DNA of 64,000 bases from Rhodovarius lipocyclicus (GCF_009900765.1 NZ_JAAABL010000010.1:22173-86172); one strand, 5' to 3'. Shown: positions 45,959-54,820, counted from the first letter of the stretch. Notes: a model not told the origin generated them from the sequence alone. Numbers and translations are program-made.

Positions 45959-47092
45959 TTAAAGCCCGCGCAGCGCCCCGCACACCTGCTCGATCTGCGC
46001 CTCGGTCAGTTCCGGGTACATCGGCAGGCTGAACACCTCATGCGCCGCCCGGCTGGTCTCCCCGCAGCCGGCGGGCCCCAGCGTGATGCGCCCGGCATAG
46101 GCCGACTGCTCATGCACCGGCACCGAGTAATGGATGCCCGTGCCCACGCCCTGGGCCTTCAGCGCCGCCATCACCGCCGTGCGCTCCGGCGAGCGCAGCA
46201 CGTATTGGTGGAACACATGCTCCGCCCCCTGCCGCCGCACGGGCGGCGCGATGGAGGTGCCGGCGAGGGCCGCGTCATAGGCATCGGCGATGGCGCGGCG
46301 GCGGGCGTTGCCGGCATCCAGATGCGGCAGCTTCACGCGCAGGATGGCCGCCTGCACCTCATCCAGCCGGCTGTTCACGCCGATCAGGGAGGAGATGTAT
46401 CGCTCCCGCCAGCCATACTGGCGGATGGCGGCGATGCGGTCGGCCAGTTCGTGGTCGGGGGTGGAGAGCACCCCGCCATCGCCCAGCGCGCCCAGATTCT
46501 TGGTGGGATACAGGCTGTAGGCGGCGGCGTGGCCGATGGTGCCGATCATGCGGCCATGCAGCCGCGCGCCATGGGCCTGGGCGCAATCCTCGATCAGCGG
46601 CACGCCCGCCTTGGCACAGGCGGCCAGCATCGGCCCCAGGTCGCAGGGCTGGCCATAGATGTGCACGGCGATGACGGCGCGGATGGGCGGGATGCCCGGC
46701 GGCGGGTCCTCCAGCACGGCGGCCAGCTCATCGGGGTCCATGGTGTAGGTATCGGGGTCGATGTCGAGCAGCAGGGGCGTGGCGCCCGCCATCTCGATCG
46801 CGGCCACGGTGGCGACGGCGGTGTGGGAGACGGTGACGACCGTCGCCCCCTCCCCGATGCCCATGCCGCGCAGGATCAGCGCGATGGCGTCCGTGCCGTT
46901 GGCGCAGCCGACGGCGCGCTGGCCCTCGCCCAGCCATTCGGCGTATTCGCGCTCGAAGGCCGCACCCTCCTGGCCCAGGATGTACCAGCCGGAGGCCAGC
47001 GCGCGGGCGACCGCGGCGTCGATCTCGGGCTTCAGGGCGCGGTAGCCGGCCCCGGGGTCGGCCTGGGCGATCATCGAAACCGTGGCGTTCAT
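45959..47092 (-). CDS. DegT/DnrJ/EryC1-family sugar aminotransferase
   Basis: A 377-residue PLP aminotransferase. The PLP lysine is K198 in YPTKNLGALGDGG. The cofactor-contact segments CANGTDAIALILRG (residues 63-76) and LIEDCAQAHGA (167-176) are standard. It transfers an amino group to a keto-sugar nucleotide, or may act as a dehydratase of that family. It follows the epimerase gene with 12 bases between, so both belong to one operon for a modified sugar. Confidence 0.88.
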   Translation of the reverse strand: MNATVSMIAQADPGAGYRALKPEIDAAVARALASGWYILGQEGAAFEREYAEWLGEGQRAVGCANGTDAIALILRGMGIGEGATVVTVSHTAVATVAAIEMAGATPLLLDIDPDTYTMDPDELAAVLEDPPPGIPPIRAVIAVHIYGQPCDLGPMLAACAKAGVPLIEDCAQAHGARLHGRMIGTIGHAAAYSLYPTKNLGALGDGGVLSTPDHELADRIAAIRQYGWRERYISSLIGVNSRLDEVQAAILRVKLPHLDAGNARRRAIADAYDAALAGTSIAPPVRRQGAEHVFHQYVLRSPERTAVMAALKAQGVGTGIHYSVPVHEQSAYAGRITLGPAGCGETSRAAHEVFSLPMYPELTEAQIEQVCGALRGL

Positions 47093-47104
47093 GGCCTCAT
47101 CCCC

Positions 47105-48094
47105 TCACAGGTAGTCCGGCAGGCGTTCACGATACCAGTCGAGCGTCAGGCGCAAACCCTCATCGAGGGAAATCTTGGGCGCCCAGCCCGTGGCGTGGCG
47201 GAAGGCATGGTCGTCGGCGTGATAGCTGCCGATGTCGATCGGCGCGCGGTCGGCCGGGAATTCCTTGGTGCCGAAGCTGCCCTGCCCGCCATTGGCCGCG
47301 ATCACCAGCTCCGCCAGCTCCAGCAGGGACACCGGGGGCGCGCCGCCCAGGTTGAAGACCTGGCCGTTCACCTCGGGCTTGTCGGCGGATTCGGCGGCCA
47401 TCAGGAAGGCGTTGGTCACGTCGTCCACATAGGCCAGGTCGCGCAGCTGGGCGCCGCCCCACACCTCGAAGGGCTCGTTCTCCAGCAGGCGCCGCACCCA
47501 GATGCCCAGGAAGGTCTGCTTGGCGTCGCGGATCCGCAGGCGCGGCCCGTAGCAGTTGGTCAACCGCAGGGAGACGACCGGGCGGTGATGCACGCGCGAT
47601 TCCAGCAGCCAGTACTGCTCGCCCGCCCATTTGGACACGCCGTTCGCGTCCGGCGGGTTCACCGGGTGCATCTCATTCACCGGCAGATACAGCGGCCGGC
47701 CATAGAACTGGCGGGTGGAGGCATGCACCACCCGGGCCGTCGGCGCGGCCTCCCGCATCACCTGGATCAGCCGCACCTGGGAGACAGCGTTGATGTTGAT
47801 GTCCGCCACCGGGTCCTTCTGCCCGCCCATATGGCTGGTCTGGGCGGCCAGGTTGAACAGCACCTCCGTGTCCTTGCACAGGGAATGCAGCTCCATGTCG
47901 CGCAAATCCCCGCGCACCAGCATCACCCCCGCGCCGTCGAGGTTGCGGGGGTTGGCGCCGCCTTCCTCGAACATCGCGTCGATGGCCGTGACGCGGGCGC
48001 CGAGCGCGGCCAGCGCATGGCACAGGTTGGCGCCGAGGAAGCCGGCACCACCCGTGACGACGACGCGGCGGTTCTTCCACCAGGAAGCGTTCAT
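47105..48094 (-). CDS. NAD-dependent epimerase/dehydratase with altered active site
   Basis: A 329-residue extended SDR. GGAGFLG near residues 15-21 binds NAD, and NLAAQTSH and HASTRQFYG follow. The usual catalytic Tyr-x-x-x-Lys is Asn151-Gly-Val-Ser-Lys155 (PPDANGVSKWAGEQY), so Tyr is replaced by Asn. Relatives with NGxxK are known by memory in sugar-modification loci, but the reaction is unclear. It is the first gene of an operon with the DegT aminotransferase. The region upstream is non-coding repeat. Confidence 0.8.
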   Translation of the reverse strand: MNASWWKNRRVVVTGGAGFLGANLCHALAALGARVTAIDAMFEEGGANPRNLDGAGVMLVRGDLRDMELHSLCKDTEVLFNLAAQTSHMGGQKDPVADININAVSQVRLIQVMREAAPTARVVHASTRQFYGRPLYLPVNEMHPVNPPDANGVSKWAGEQYWLLESRVHHRPVVSLRLTNCYGPRLRIRDAKQTFLGIWVRRLLENEPFEVWGGAQLRDLAYVDDVTNAFLMAAESADKPEVNGQVFNLGGAPPVSLLELAELVIAANGGQGSFGTKEFPADRAPIDIGSYHADDHAFRHATGWAPKISLDEGLRLTLDWYRERLPDYL

Positions 48095-48235
48095 GCGTGC
48101 GGGTCCTGGATCGGAGAGATGGAGAGAATGTCAGGCATGGGCATCACCGGGCTTTAGCACTGTCAGGCTCGCGCTCAAATGCGGCATGGCTCGGGTGGGA
48201 TAATGGCGTTTTGGTGGGATGGAGCGGCGAGGCGG

Positions 48236-48518
48236 GGGCCTTGCCCCCGGAGACCCCCGCGCAGGGGCGCCGCCCCTGCACCCCGCCAGGACCGTAGCGG
48301 CCCTGGACCCCGAGCAATTGGCGCCGCATCCTGAAAACGCGCTTCTTATTGATATTTATAATATAATTGGCGCCTTACCCGCCGGGACAGGCGCCAGACC
48401 GATGGGTTCCAAGGGCCTTTCGGCCCCTGGGGTGTGGGGCTTCGCCCCACGGCTTGGGGCGGGGATGCAAGGGGCAGAGCCCCTTGCGGGGGGGCTCCGG
48501 GGGGGGGCAAGGCCCCCC
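48236..48518 (+). repeat. Intergenic mosaic repeat, copy C
   Basis: The 431-base gap 48095-48525 has no gene. It has GGGGGCCTTGCCCCC, GCAGGGGCGCCGCCCCTGC, CCAGGACC...GGCCCTGG, an AT-rich core (ATTGATATTTATAATATAA, about 48355-48373), a TGGCGCC...GGCGCCA hairpin, ATGGGTTCCAAGGGCC, and CAAGGGGCAGAGCCCCTTG. Order and several segments match copies A and B. First 140 bases (48095-48235) show nothing further. Confidence 0.75.
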
Positions 48519-48525
48519 GCTCCCT

Positions 48526-49518
48526 TCACCGTTCCAGCCGCACCCCGGTGCGTGCCACCACCTCCCGGTATTTCGCCACTTCCGACACCATGAAATCCCG
48601 CGTGGTTTCCGGCGAGTTCTCCCCGGGCCAGATTGTCACCCCCGTTTGCAGGAAGCGCTCGGCCAGTGCCGGTTCCGCCACGGCCGCCACCAGCGCCCGG
48701 TTCAGCCGGTCCACCAGGGGGCGCGGCATGCCGGGCGGGCCCACGATCATGTTCCAGGTCGTCATCTCGAAGCCCGGCAGGGCGCCTTCGGCCAGTGAGG
48801 GCAGTTCGGGAAAGCTGGGGAAGCGTTCGCGGCTGGTCACCGCCAGGCCGCGCACCATGCCGCCGCGGATCTGGGCGGCGGCGCTCGCCAGCACGGCGAT
48901 GCCGAATTCGCCCTCCCCCTGGTGGATGGCCGTCAGCATCAACCCACCGGAGCGGTAGGGCACATGGGTGAAGCGGGTGCCGAGCTGGTTCGCCAGCATC
49001 TCCACCGCCAGATGCGGGATGGAACCGACGCCGGAGGTGGCATAGGCGATCTCCTCCGGCCGGGCGGCGCGCAGGCGGGCGATGGCGGCGGTGGCGTCGG
49101 CGGCGGGGAAGCGCGGGTTGGCGATCAGCACCAGCGGCGCGGTGCCGATCATGGCGATCTGGGTGAAATCCGCCACGGGGTCGAAGCTGGTGCCGCCTTG
49201 CAGCGCCGCGGGCGCGATGGCGTGGGAGGACACCTCGATCAGCATCAGCGTGTGCCCGTCGGGCGGCTGCCGGCGCAGCCAGTCCGACGCGACGGTGCCG
49301 GAGGCGCCGGGCCGGTTTTCCACCACCATGCGCGTGCCCGCGCCGATGTGATGGGCGAAGCGTTCCGACACCAGCCGCGCCGCGATGTCGGTGGAGCCGC
49401 CGGGGGCATAGCCGGTGACCAGGGTGATGGGCCGGTCGGTCAGGTTCTGCGCGGGCGCGGGTTGGGGCAGCAGCGCGGCCGCGCACAGCGCGAGCCCCGC
49501 CGCGAGGGAGCGGAACAT
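48526..49518 (-). CDS. Bug-family (TctC) periplasmic binding protein
   Basis: A 330-residue Bug receptor. Signal peptide FRSLAAGLALCAAALLPQPAPAQ, then DRPITLVTGYAPGGSTDIAARLVSERF, the ligand-loop motif; ATSGVGSIPHLAVEML and PYRSGGLMLTAIHQGEGEFGI follow as in other members. It stands alone with no membrane subunits or enzyme gene beside it. The gene is divergent from hemP with a Fur-like site between, but a role in iron is not indicated. Confidence 0.88.
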   Translation of the reverse strand: MFRSLAAGLALCAAALLPQPAPAQNLTDRPITLVTGYAPGGSTDIAARLVSERFAHHIGAGTRMVVENRPGASGTVASDWLRRQPPDGHTLMLIEVSSHAIAPAALQGGTSFDPVADFTQIAMIGTAPLVLIANPRFPAADATAAIARLRAARPEEIAYATSGVGSIPHLAVEMLANQLGTRFTHVPYRSGGLMLTAIHQGEGEFGIAVLASAAAQIRGGMVRGLAVTSRERFPSFPELPSLAEGALPGFEMTTWNMIVGPPGMPRPLVDRLNRALVAAVAEPALAERFLQTGVTIWPGENSPETTRDFMVSEVAKYREVVARTGVRLER

Positions 49519-49595
49519 AGGGACATCCTCCGGTTTTCTTGATGAGCATTGTTCCCGGGGCTGGCGGGGTTGCGCAAGTGCGGATGCGAATCGCT

Positions 49596-49614
49596 ATTGC
49601 GAGTCATTCGCAAT
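49596..49614 (+). promoter_or_regulatory. Fur/Irr-type iron box upstream of hemP
   Basis: ATTGCGAGTCATTCGCAAT is a near-perfect 19-base palindrome (two central mismatches) of the TTGCGAATNATTCGCAA kind used by Fur-type regulators. It lies 19 bases before the hemP start and likely represses the haem uptake operon when iron is plentiful. A further ATGCGAATCGC half-site lies just upstream. Confidence 0.75.
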
Positions 49615-49632
49615 TAAGCTACCCATCCGGTC

Positions 49633-49845
49633 ATGGAACACGAACCCGCCCGACCGATTCCGACACGCCTGTCCTTGCGGACTCCCCTGGGCTCCTCCAG
49701 GGCGCCAGCCGCCATCGTCCGCCCCCTGCTGCGCCTGGACGCCGAAGTGCTGTTCCGCGCCGGACCGGAGGTGGAGATCCTCCATGCCGGAGAGGTGTAC
49801 CGCCTGCGCCGCACACGGCTGGGCAAGCTGATCCTGACCAAGTAG
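49633..49845 (+). CDS. hemP: Haemin uptake protein HemP
   Basis: A 70-residue protein with the HemP signature: a basic N-terminus, then FRAGPEVEILHAGEVYRLRRTRLGKLILTK, the usual Y-x-LR-xTR-xGKLILTK ending. In other bacteria HemP is needed for, or regulates, haem uptake. It heads the haem operon directly after the Fur-like box. Gap to the next gene is 213 bases and has no other gene; there the only features are GC-rich sequence. Confidence 0.9.
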   Translation: MEHEPARPIPTRLSLRTPLGSSRAPAAIVRPLLRLDAEVLFRAGPEVEILHAGEVYRLRRTRLGKLILTK

Positions 49846-50058
49846 CGCAACCGCGCCCCCGCACGCGCCAGCCAGCCGGGAGGCATCCCCGCCCGCCAGC
49901 GCCCGCCGCCCGGAACACCGGCGCTGCCGCGCCGGCAGGGCGGCCCGGCGGCCATGGCTTCCTCCTCCTCCGCCCTTGAGGCCATGGCCGCCGATGCCGC
50001 CCCGCCCGCCCGGCGGGCGGAATGCCTGCCCGTTCTCCCCTCGACCGAGGAACCCGCC

Positions 50059-51099
50059 ATGACGACCTTCGACGATCTGCGCCAGCGCCACGCGGCGCTC
50101 GCGGCCGGCCCCAGGCCCCCGCGCGCGCGTGAGGCCGCGCGCCTGCTGCACACCACCGAGGCCGCGCTGCTGGCCAGCGGCGCGCTGGGTGAGACCATGC
50201 CCCTACGCCCGGAATGGGCCGCGCTGGTGGGGGCCTTCCCCACGCTCGGCCGCATCATGGCACTCACGCGCAACGACCACGCGGTGCATGAGCGCCAGGG
50301 CCGGTTCCAGGATGTCTCCACCGGGCCCGGCCATATCCTGGTGCTGGGGCCGGATATCGACCTGCGCATGTTCCCCAGGCGCTGGAAGCACGCCTTCGCC
50401 CTCGGCGGCACGCGCCCCTCGATCCAGATCTTCAGCGCGGATGGGGAGGCGGTGCACAAGGTCTATGCCACCGAGGACACCGACCGCGCCGCCTGGGCGC
50501 GGCTGGTGCGGGAATTCGCGGCGACGCCCGAGACATCCCCGCCCCTGGCGCCCGTGCCGGTGGAGCCCCCCGCCCCGGACGGGCTGGTGGACGCCAAGGC
50601 CCTGCGGCAGGACTGGCTTTCCCTGCAGGATACGCACGACTTCTTCCCGCTGCTGCGCCGGCACAAGGCCAGCCGCCGCCAGGCCTTCCGCCTGGCGGGC
50701 GCGGATCTTGCCATGCCCCTGGCCCCCGGCGCGGCGGCGGCCTTGCTGGAGGCCTCGGCGGCCGCCGCCACCCCCATCATGTGCTTCGTGGGCAATCGCG
50801 GGAACATCCAGATCCACACCGGCCCGGTGCGGAAGCTGCTGCGCACCGGGGAATGGTTCAACGTGCTGGATGCGGATTTCAACCTGCACCTGCACGAACC
50901 CGGCATCGCCGAGGCCTGGCGCGTGGTGAAGCCCACCGCCGATGGCGCCGTGACCAGCATCGAGCTGCTGGACGCGGCGGGCGAGGTGATCGCCCTGTTC
51001 TTCGGCGCCCGCAAGCCCGGCGTGCCGGAGCTGCAATCCTGGCGCGAGGTGGTGGGCGATGTGGCCCATCGCCACGCCCTGGCCGGGCAGGCGGCGTGA
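50059..51099 (+). CDS. hmuS: Haem-degrading/transport factor HemS/HmuS
   Basis: A 346-residue cytoplasmic haem protein of the HemS/HmuS/ChuS type, with two related halves. FVGNRGNIQIHTGPVRKL in the second half is a characteristic haem-contact segment with His, and WFNVLDADFNLHLHEPGI follows. In relatives it binds or breaks down haem brought in by the HmuTUV system. Start ATG 50059 is preceded by GAGG; the open frame upstream is low-complexity. Overlaps hmuT by one base (TGATG). Confidence 0.9.
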   Translation: MTTFDDLRQRHAALAAGPRPPRAREAARLLHTTEAALLASGALGETMPLRPEWAALVGAFPTLGRIMALTRNDHAVHERQGRFQDVSTGPGHILVLGPDIDLRMFPRRWKHAFALGGTRPSIQIFSADGEAVHKVYATEDTDRAAWARLVREFAATPETSPPLAPVPVEPPAPDGLVDAKALRQDWLSLQDTHDFFPLLRRHKASRRQAFRLAGADLAMPLAPGAAAALLEASAAAATPIMCFVGNRGNIQIHTGPVRKLLRTGEWFNVLDADFNLHLHEPGIAEAWRVVKPTADGAVTSIELLDAAGEVIALFFGARKPGVPELQSWREVVGDVAHRHALAGQAA

Positions 51100-51974
51100 T
51101 GCTGCGCCGGGCCCTGCTGGCCACGCCGTTCCTGGCCTCCGCGGCATCAGCCATGACCGGCGCGCGGGTGGTGGTGGCGGGCGGCGGCGTGGCCGAGATC
51201 GTCTGCGCCCTGGGCGCCCGCCCGGCGCTGGTGGCCGCCGACAGCACCTGCCTGTTTCCCTCGGCGCTCACGCGGCTGCCGCAGCTGGGCTATCTGCGCA
51301 GCCTGTCGGCGGAGGGCGTGCTCTCCCTGCGGCCCGAACTGCTGCTGCTGGCCCATGATGCCGGGCCGCCGCAGGTGGTGGCGCAGCTGGCCGCCGCCGC
51401 CGGGCCGCGCCTGCGCCAGGTGCCACGCATCGAGGGCGAGGCCAGCCTGCGCCAGGCCGTGGCCCTGCTGGCCGAGGCGCTGGAGGAACCCGCCGCCGGG
51501 GCCGCGCTGGCCGCCGCCATCGCCGAGGATTTCCGCACCCTGGCCGCCATCGTGCCCCGGGATTCCGCCCCGCGCGCGCTGTTCCTGCTGGGCGGCGGCA
51601 ATGGCGCGCCCATGGCCGCCGGCCGCAACACCGCCGCCGAGGCGATCCTGCGCCTGGCGGGCGTGCGCAACGTCATCACCGGCTACGACAATTACCGCCC
51701 GATCTCGGCCGAGGCGGCGCTCGCCGCGAACCCGGACTGGATCGTGGCCCCCAGCCATGCACTGGAGGCTGTGGGCGGTGCCCAGGCGCTGCTGGCCTCC
51801 CCGCAGCTGGCCATGCTGCCGGCGGCGCGCGCCGGGCGGCTGTTCACCGCCGACAGCGCCTACATGCTCGGCTTCGGCCCCCGCACCGCCCATGCGGCGC
51901 GGGACATGGCGGCCGCCTTGCATGCACGCCCGCTGCCCGCCCTGCCGGACCGCCCCTGGCTGCACGATTCATGA
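51099..51974 (+). CDS. hmuT: Haemin ABC transporter periplasmic binding protein HmuT
   Basis: A 291-residue class III binding protein. Signal MLRRALLATPFLASAASAM, then ARVVVAGGGVAEIVCALGARPALVAADSTCLFP, the usual start with a Tyr/Ser-rich haem site further on (YMLGFGPRTAHAARD). Two lobes joined by a long helix are expected. Overlaps hmuS at the start and hmuU at the end (4 bases). Haem is brought from the outer membrane by a receptor not present here. Confidence 0.9.
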   Translation: MLRRALLATPFLASAASAMTGARVVVAGGGVAEIVCALGARPALVAADSTCLFPSALTRLPQLGYLRSLSAEGVLSLRPELLLLAHDAGPPQVVAQLAAAAGPRLRQVPRIEGEASLRQAVALLAEALEEPAAGAALAAAIAEDFRTLAAIVPRDSAPRALFLLGGGNGAPMAAGRNTAAEAILRLAGVRNVITGYDNYRPISAEAALAANPDWIVAPSHALEAVGGAQALLASPQLAMLPAARAGRLFTADSAYMLGFGPRTAHAARDMAAALHARPLPALPDRPWLHDS

Positions 51975-53023
51975 GCGAGCGGCTGATCGCGCTGCTGGCG
52001 CCCCGCCGGATTCCGGTGCCGATGGCGCTGGGGCTGCTGCTGGCCGGGGCGGTGCTGGTGTTCCTGCTGGCCCTGGCGGTGGGGGCGGTGCGCATCCCGC
52101 CCGCCCGCATCCTGGCCGCGCTGCTCGACCCCGCCGGCACGGCGCTGGAAAGCGGCGTGGTGTGGAACCTGCGCCTGCCGCGCACGCTGCTGGCGGCCCT
52201 GACAGGCGCCGTGCTGGGGCTGTCGGGCGCGGTGATGCAGGGGCTGTTCCGCAACCCGCTGGCCGACCCCGGGCTGCTGGGCGTTTCGGCCGGCGGCGCG
52301 CTGGGGGCGGTGGGGATGATCGTGGTGGGGCTGTCGCTGCTGCCCGCCCCGCTGCGCCCCTATGCGGTGGCGTTCGCGGCCTTTCTGGCGGCGTTGCTGG
52401 CCACCGGGCTGGTGCTGCGCCTGGCCACGCTGAACGGGCGGGTGCATGTCGCCTCCATGCTGCTGGCGGGCATCGTGATGAACGCCTTCGCGGGGGCGGG
52501 CACCTCTGCCTTCGTCTACGCGGCCTCCGACCTGCAGCTGCGGGACGTGATGTTCTGGACCATGGGCAGCTTCTCCGGCGCCAGCTGGGGGCGGCTGGGG
52601 GCGGCGGCGCTGTCCGCCCTGCCGCTGCTGCTGGCCGCGCCCTTCCTGGCGCGCGGGCTGGATGCGCTGATCCTGGGTGAGCGCGAGGCCTCCACCCTGG
52701 GCATCGGGCTGGAGGGGATGAAGCGCCTGTGTGTGCTGCTGGTGGCGCTCGCCGTGGGCGGGGCCGTGGCGGCGGCGGGCATGATCGGCTTCGTCGGCAT
52801 CGTGGCGCCGCACCTGGTGCGCCTGGCGCGCGGGGCGCGGCATGGCTGGGTGCTGCCAGCCTCCGCCCTGGCGGGTGCCATGCTGATGATGGCGGCCGAT
52901 GCCTTCGCCCGCATCGTGGTCGCCCCGGCCGAACTGCCCATCGGCCTGGTGTCGGCGCTGCTCGGCGCGCCGGTTTTCCTGTGGTTGCTGCTGCGCCAGC
53001 GCGCGGCATTGGAGGGTACATGA
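51971..53023 (+). CDS. hmuU: Haemin ABC transporter permease HmuU
   Basis: A 350-residue FecCD/BtuC-type permease with about ten membrane segments. Visible family segments are LRLPRTLLAALTGAVLGLSGAVMQGLFRNPLADPGLLGVSAGGALG and FVGIVAPHLVRL near the cytoplasmic ATPase-contact loop. It pairs with HmuV. Starts four bases inside hmuT (ATGA) and overlaps hmuV by four bases. Confidence 0.93.
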   Translation: MSERLIALLAPRRIPVPMALGLLLAGAVLVFLLALAVGAVRIPPARILAALLDPAGTALESGVVWNLRLPRTLLAALTGAVLGLSGAVMQGLFRNPLADPGLLGVSAGGALGAVGMIVVGLSLLPAPLRPYAVAFAAFLAALLATGLVLRLATLNGRVHVASMLLAGIVMNAFAGAGTSAFVYAASDLQLRDVMFWTMGSFSGASWGRLGAAALSALPLLLAAPFLARGLDALILGEREASTLGIGLEGMKRLCVLLVALAVGGAVAAAGMIGFVGIVAPHLVRLARGARHGWVLPASALAGAMLMMAADAFARIVVAPAELPIGLVSALLGAPVFLWLLLRQRAALEGT

Positions 53024-53796
53024 TCGAACTCGATGACCTGCGGCTGGTCCGCGGCGGCCGGCTGGTGCTGGATATCCCGGAACTCCGGGTCTCCGCGGGC
53101 CGAGTGCTGGGCATATTGGGGCCGAACGGGGCGGGCAAATCCACCCTGCTGGCGGCCCTGGCCGGGGAGCTGCGCCCCGCCGCCGGGCAGGTGCGCTTCG
53201 GCGGCCGCCCCATCCAGGGCTGGCGCCCGCCCGAACTGGCCCGCCACCGCGCCGTGCTGCCGCAGGCCAGCCAGCTCGGCCTGCCGCTGTCGGTGACGGA
53301 GGTGGTGGCGCTCGGCCGCATCCCCTGGGCCGGGATCGAAGACCAGGAACAGCACTGGGACGCGATCGCGGAGGGGCTGGCCGTTGCCTCCGCCGCGCAT
53401 CTGGCGCGCAGGCCCTATGGCGCGCTGTCGGGTGGGGAGCAGCAGCGGGTGCAATTGGCGCGCGTGCTGGCGCAGCTGCACGGCGCCCCCCCGCGTGAGA
53501 CGGCGCTGATGCTGGACGAACCCACCGCCAGCCTCGACCTGCCGCACCAGCACGCCATCCTGGCCGCCGCGCGCTGCCGGGCGATGGAGGGGGCGGCGGT
53601 GATGCTGGTGCTGCATGATGTGGGGCTGGCCGCGCGCTACTGCGACGAGGTGCTGATCCTGGGGCAAGGCAGGGCGGTGGCCCAGGGCCCGGCGCCGCTG
53701 GTGCTGACGGCGGAGGCGATCAGCAGCGCCTACGGCATGGCGGTGCGCCGGCTGCCTGACCCGGAGGGGCGGGAAGTGGTGTTCGTGCCGGCCTGA
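53020..53796 (+). CDS. hmuV: Haemin ABC transporter ATPase HmuV
   Basis: A 258-residue ATPase. Walker A is GPNGAGKST; signature LSGGEQQRVQLARVLAQL; Walker B LMLDEPTASLDLPHQ; the switch His in LVLHDVGLA. The insertion of HGAPPRETAL in the signature-to-Walker B linker is usual for HmuV. Start ATG 53020, overlapping hmuU (ATGA). Last gene of the haem operon. Confidence 0.94.
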   Translation: MIELDDLRLVRGGRLVLDIPELRVSAGRVLGILGPNGAGKSTLLAALAGELRPAAGQVRFGGRPIQGWRPPELARHRAVLPQASQLGLPLSVTEVVALGRIPWAGIEDQEQHWDAIAEGLAVASAAHLARRPYGALSGGEQQRVQLARVLAQLHGAPPRETALMLDEPTASLDLPHQHAILAAARCRAMEGAAVMLVLHDVGLAARYCDEVLILGQGRAVAQGPAPLVLTAEAISSAYGMAVRRLPDPEGREVVFVPA

Positions 53797-54034
53797 TTGA
53801 CGCAGGGGGCACCAGCCACCCCGCACCCGCGCGCCTAGACCAGGAAGGTTGAGGAGGCTTCGGCGCGCGGGCATCGGGCAGCGCGTAGTGGCTGCCATCC
53901 GGGGTTGGTAGGCCACGGGAGAGTGCCTCGTGGTGACACCATCTCTACGCCCCGCCCGGGTACCTGTGTGCTGCCGAATGTGACGAAGCGTGAACCGGCT
54001 TGCGGCACGCCCGGCCCCGTGCAGGATGCGCGCC
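53797..54034. other. Non-coding gap with hairpins after hmuV
   Basis: The 238 bases have no clear gene. A stem CCACG...CGTGG (around 53920-53940) lies inside GGTTGGTAGGCCACGGGAGA, with several GC palindromes. No T-run terminator. A possible unrecognised structured RNA or repeat; no known family matched by eye. Confidence 0.3.
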
Positions 54035-54820
54035 ATGGCACACGCATTCGAAGCCCCCGCCCCCGCGATCCTGCGCAACTCCGAGCTGGACGCCGCCGCC
54101 GTGCGGCAGGCCCGCATCGACCTCGCCGCCTGCTTCCGCATGGCCGCGAAGCTCGGCATGCATGAAGGCATCTGCAATCACTTCTCGGCCATGGTGCCGG
54201 GGCGTGACGACCTGATGCTGGTGAACCCCTATGGCTATGCCTTCGCGGAGATGACGGCCTCCCGCCTGCTCATCACCGATCTGGAGGGGCGCGTGGTCGC
54301 CGGCCAGGGCGTGCCGGAGGCGACGGCCTTCTTCATCCATGCCCGGCTGCACCTGAAGAACCCGCGCGCCAAGGCCGCCTTCCACACCCACATGCCCTAT
54401 GCCACGTCGCTTGCGATGCTGGAGGGCCCGCCGCTGGTCTGGGCCGGCCAGACGGCGCTGAAATTCTACGGCCGCACCGTGGTGGACGAGAACTACAACG
54501 GCCTCGCCCTCGATTCCGCCGAGGGCGACCGCATCGCGGCCTCCATGGGCGAGGCCGATGTGGTGTTCATGAAGAACCATGGCGTGATGGTCGTCGGCCC
54601 CTCCATCGCGGAGGCCTGGGACGACCTGTATTACCTGGAGCGCGCGGCGCAGGCCCAGTGCCTGGCCATGAGCACCGGCCGGCCGCTGAAGCCCGTGCCG
54701 CATGAGCTGGCGCAGAAGACCTATGAGCAGATGCGCGGCGAGGATTCGGAAAGCGCGCGCCTGCATCTTGAGAGCATCAAGCGCATCCTGATGGCGGAAG
54801 CGCCCCAATTCGCGGAGTGA
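54035..54820 (+). CDS. Class II aldolase/adducin-family protein
   Basis: A 261-residue class II aldolase fold. GICNHFSAMVPG and FHTHMPYATSLAM hold the metal-binding histidines, and FMKNHGVMVVGPSIAEAWDDLYYLERAAQAQ carries the third. This is the L-fuculose-phosphate aldolase/ketose aldolase group, Zn-dependent. No sugar kinase or isomerase is next to it, so the substrate is not known. ATG 54035 is chosen; ATG 54026 is possible. Followed after 5 bases by a Bug receptor gene. Confidence 0.85.
   Translation: MAHAFEAPAPAILRNSELDAAAVRQARIDLAACFRMAAKLGMHEGICNHFSAMVPGRDDLMLVNPYGYAFAEMTASRLLITDLEGRVVAGQGVPEATAFFIHARLHLKNPRAKAAFHTHMPYATSLAMLEGPPLVWAGQTALKFYGRTVVDENYNGLALDSAEGDRIAASMGEADVVFMKNHGVMVVGPSIAEAWDDLYYLERAAQAQCLAMSTGRPLKPVPHELAQKTYEQMRGEDSESARLHLESIKRILMAEAPQFAE

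Noticed and set aside
53835..54047. Short minus-strand frame after hmuV
   Set aside because: 70 residues with no signal or known motif, no ribosome site; left as a non-coding gap.
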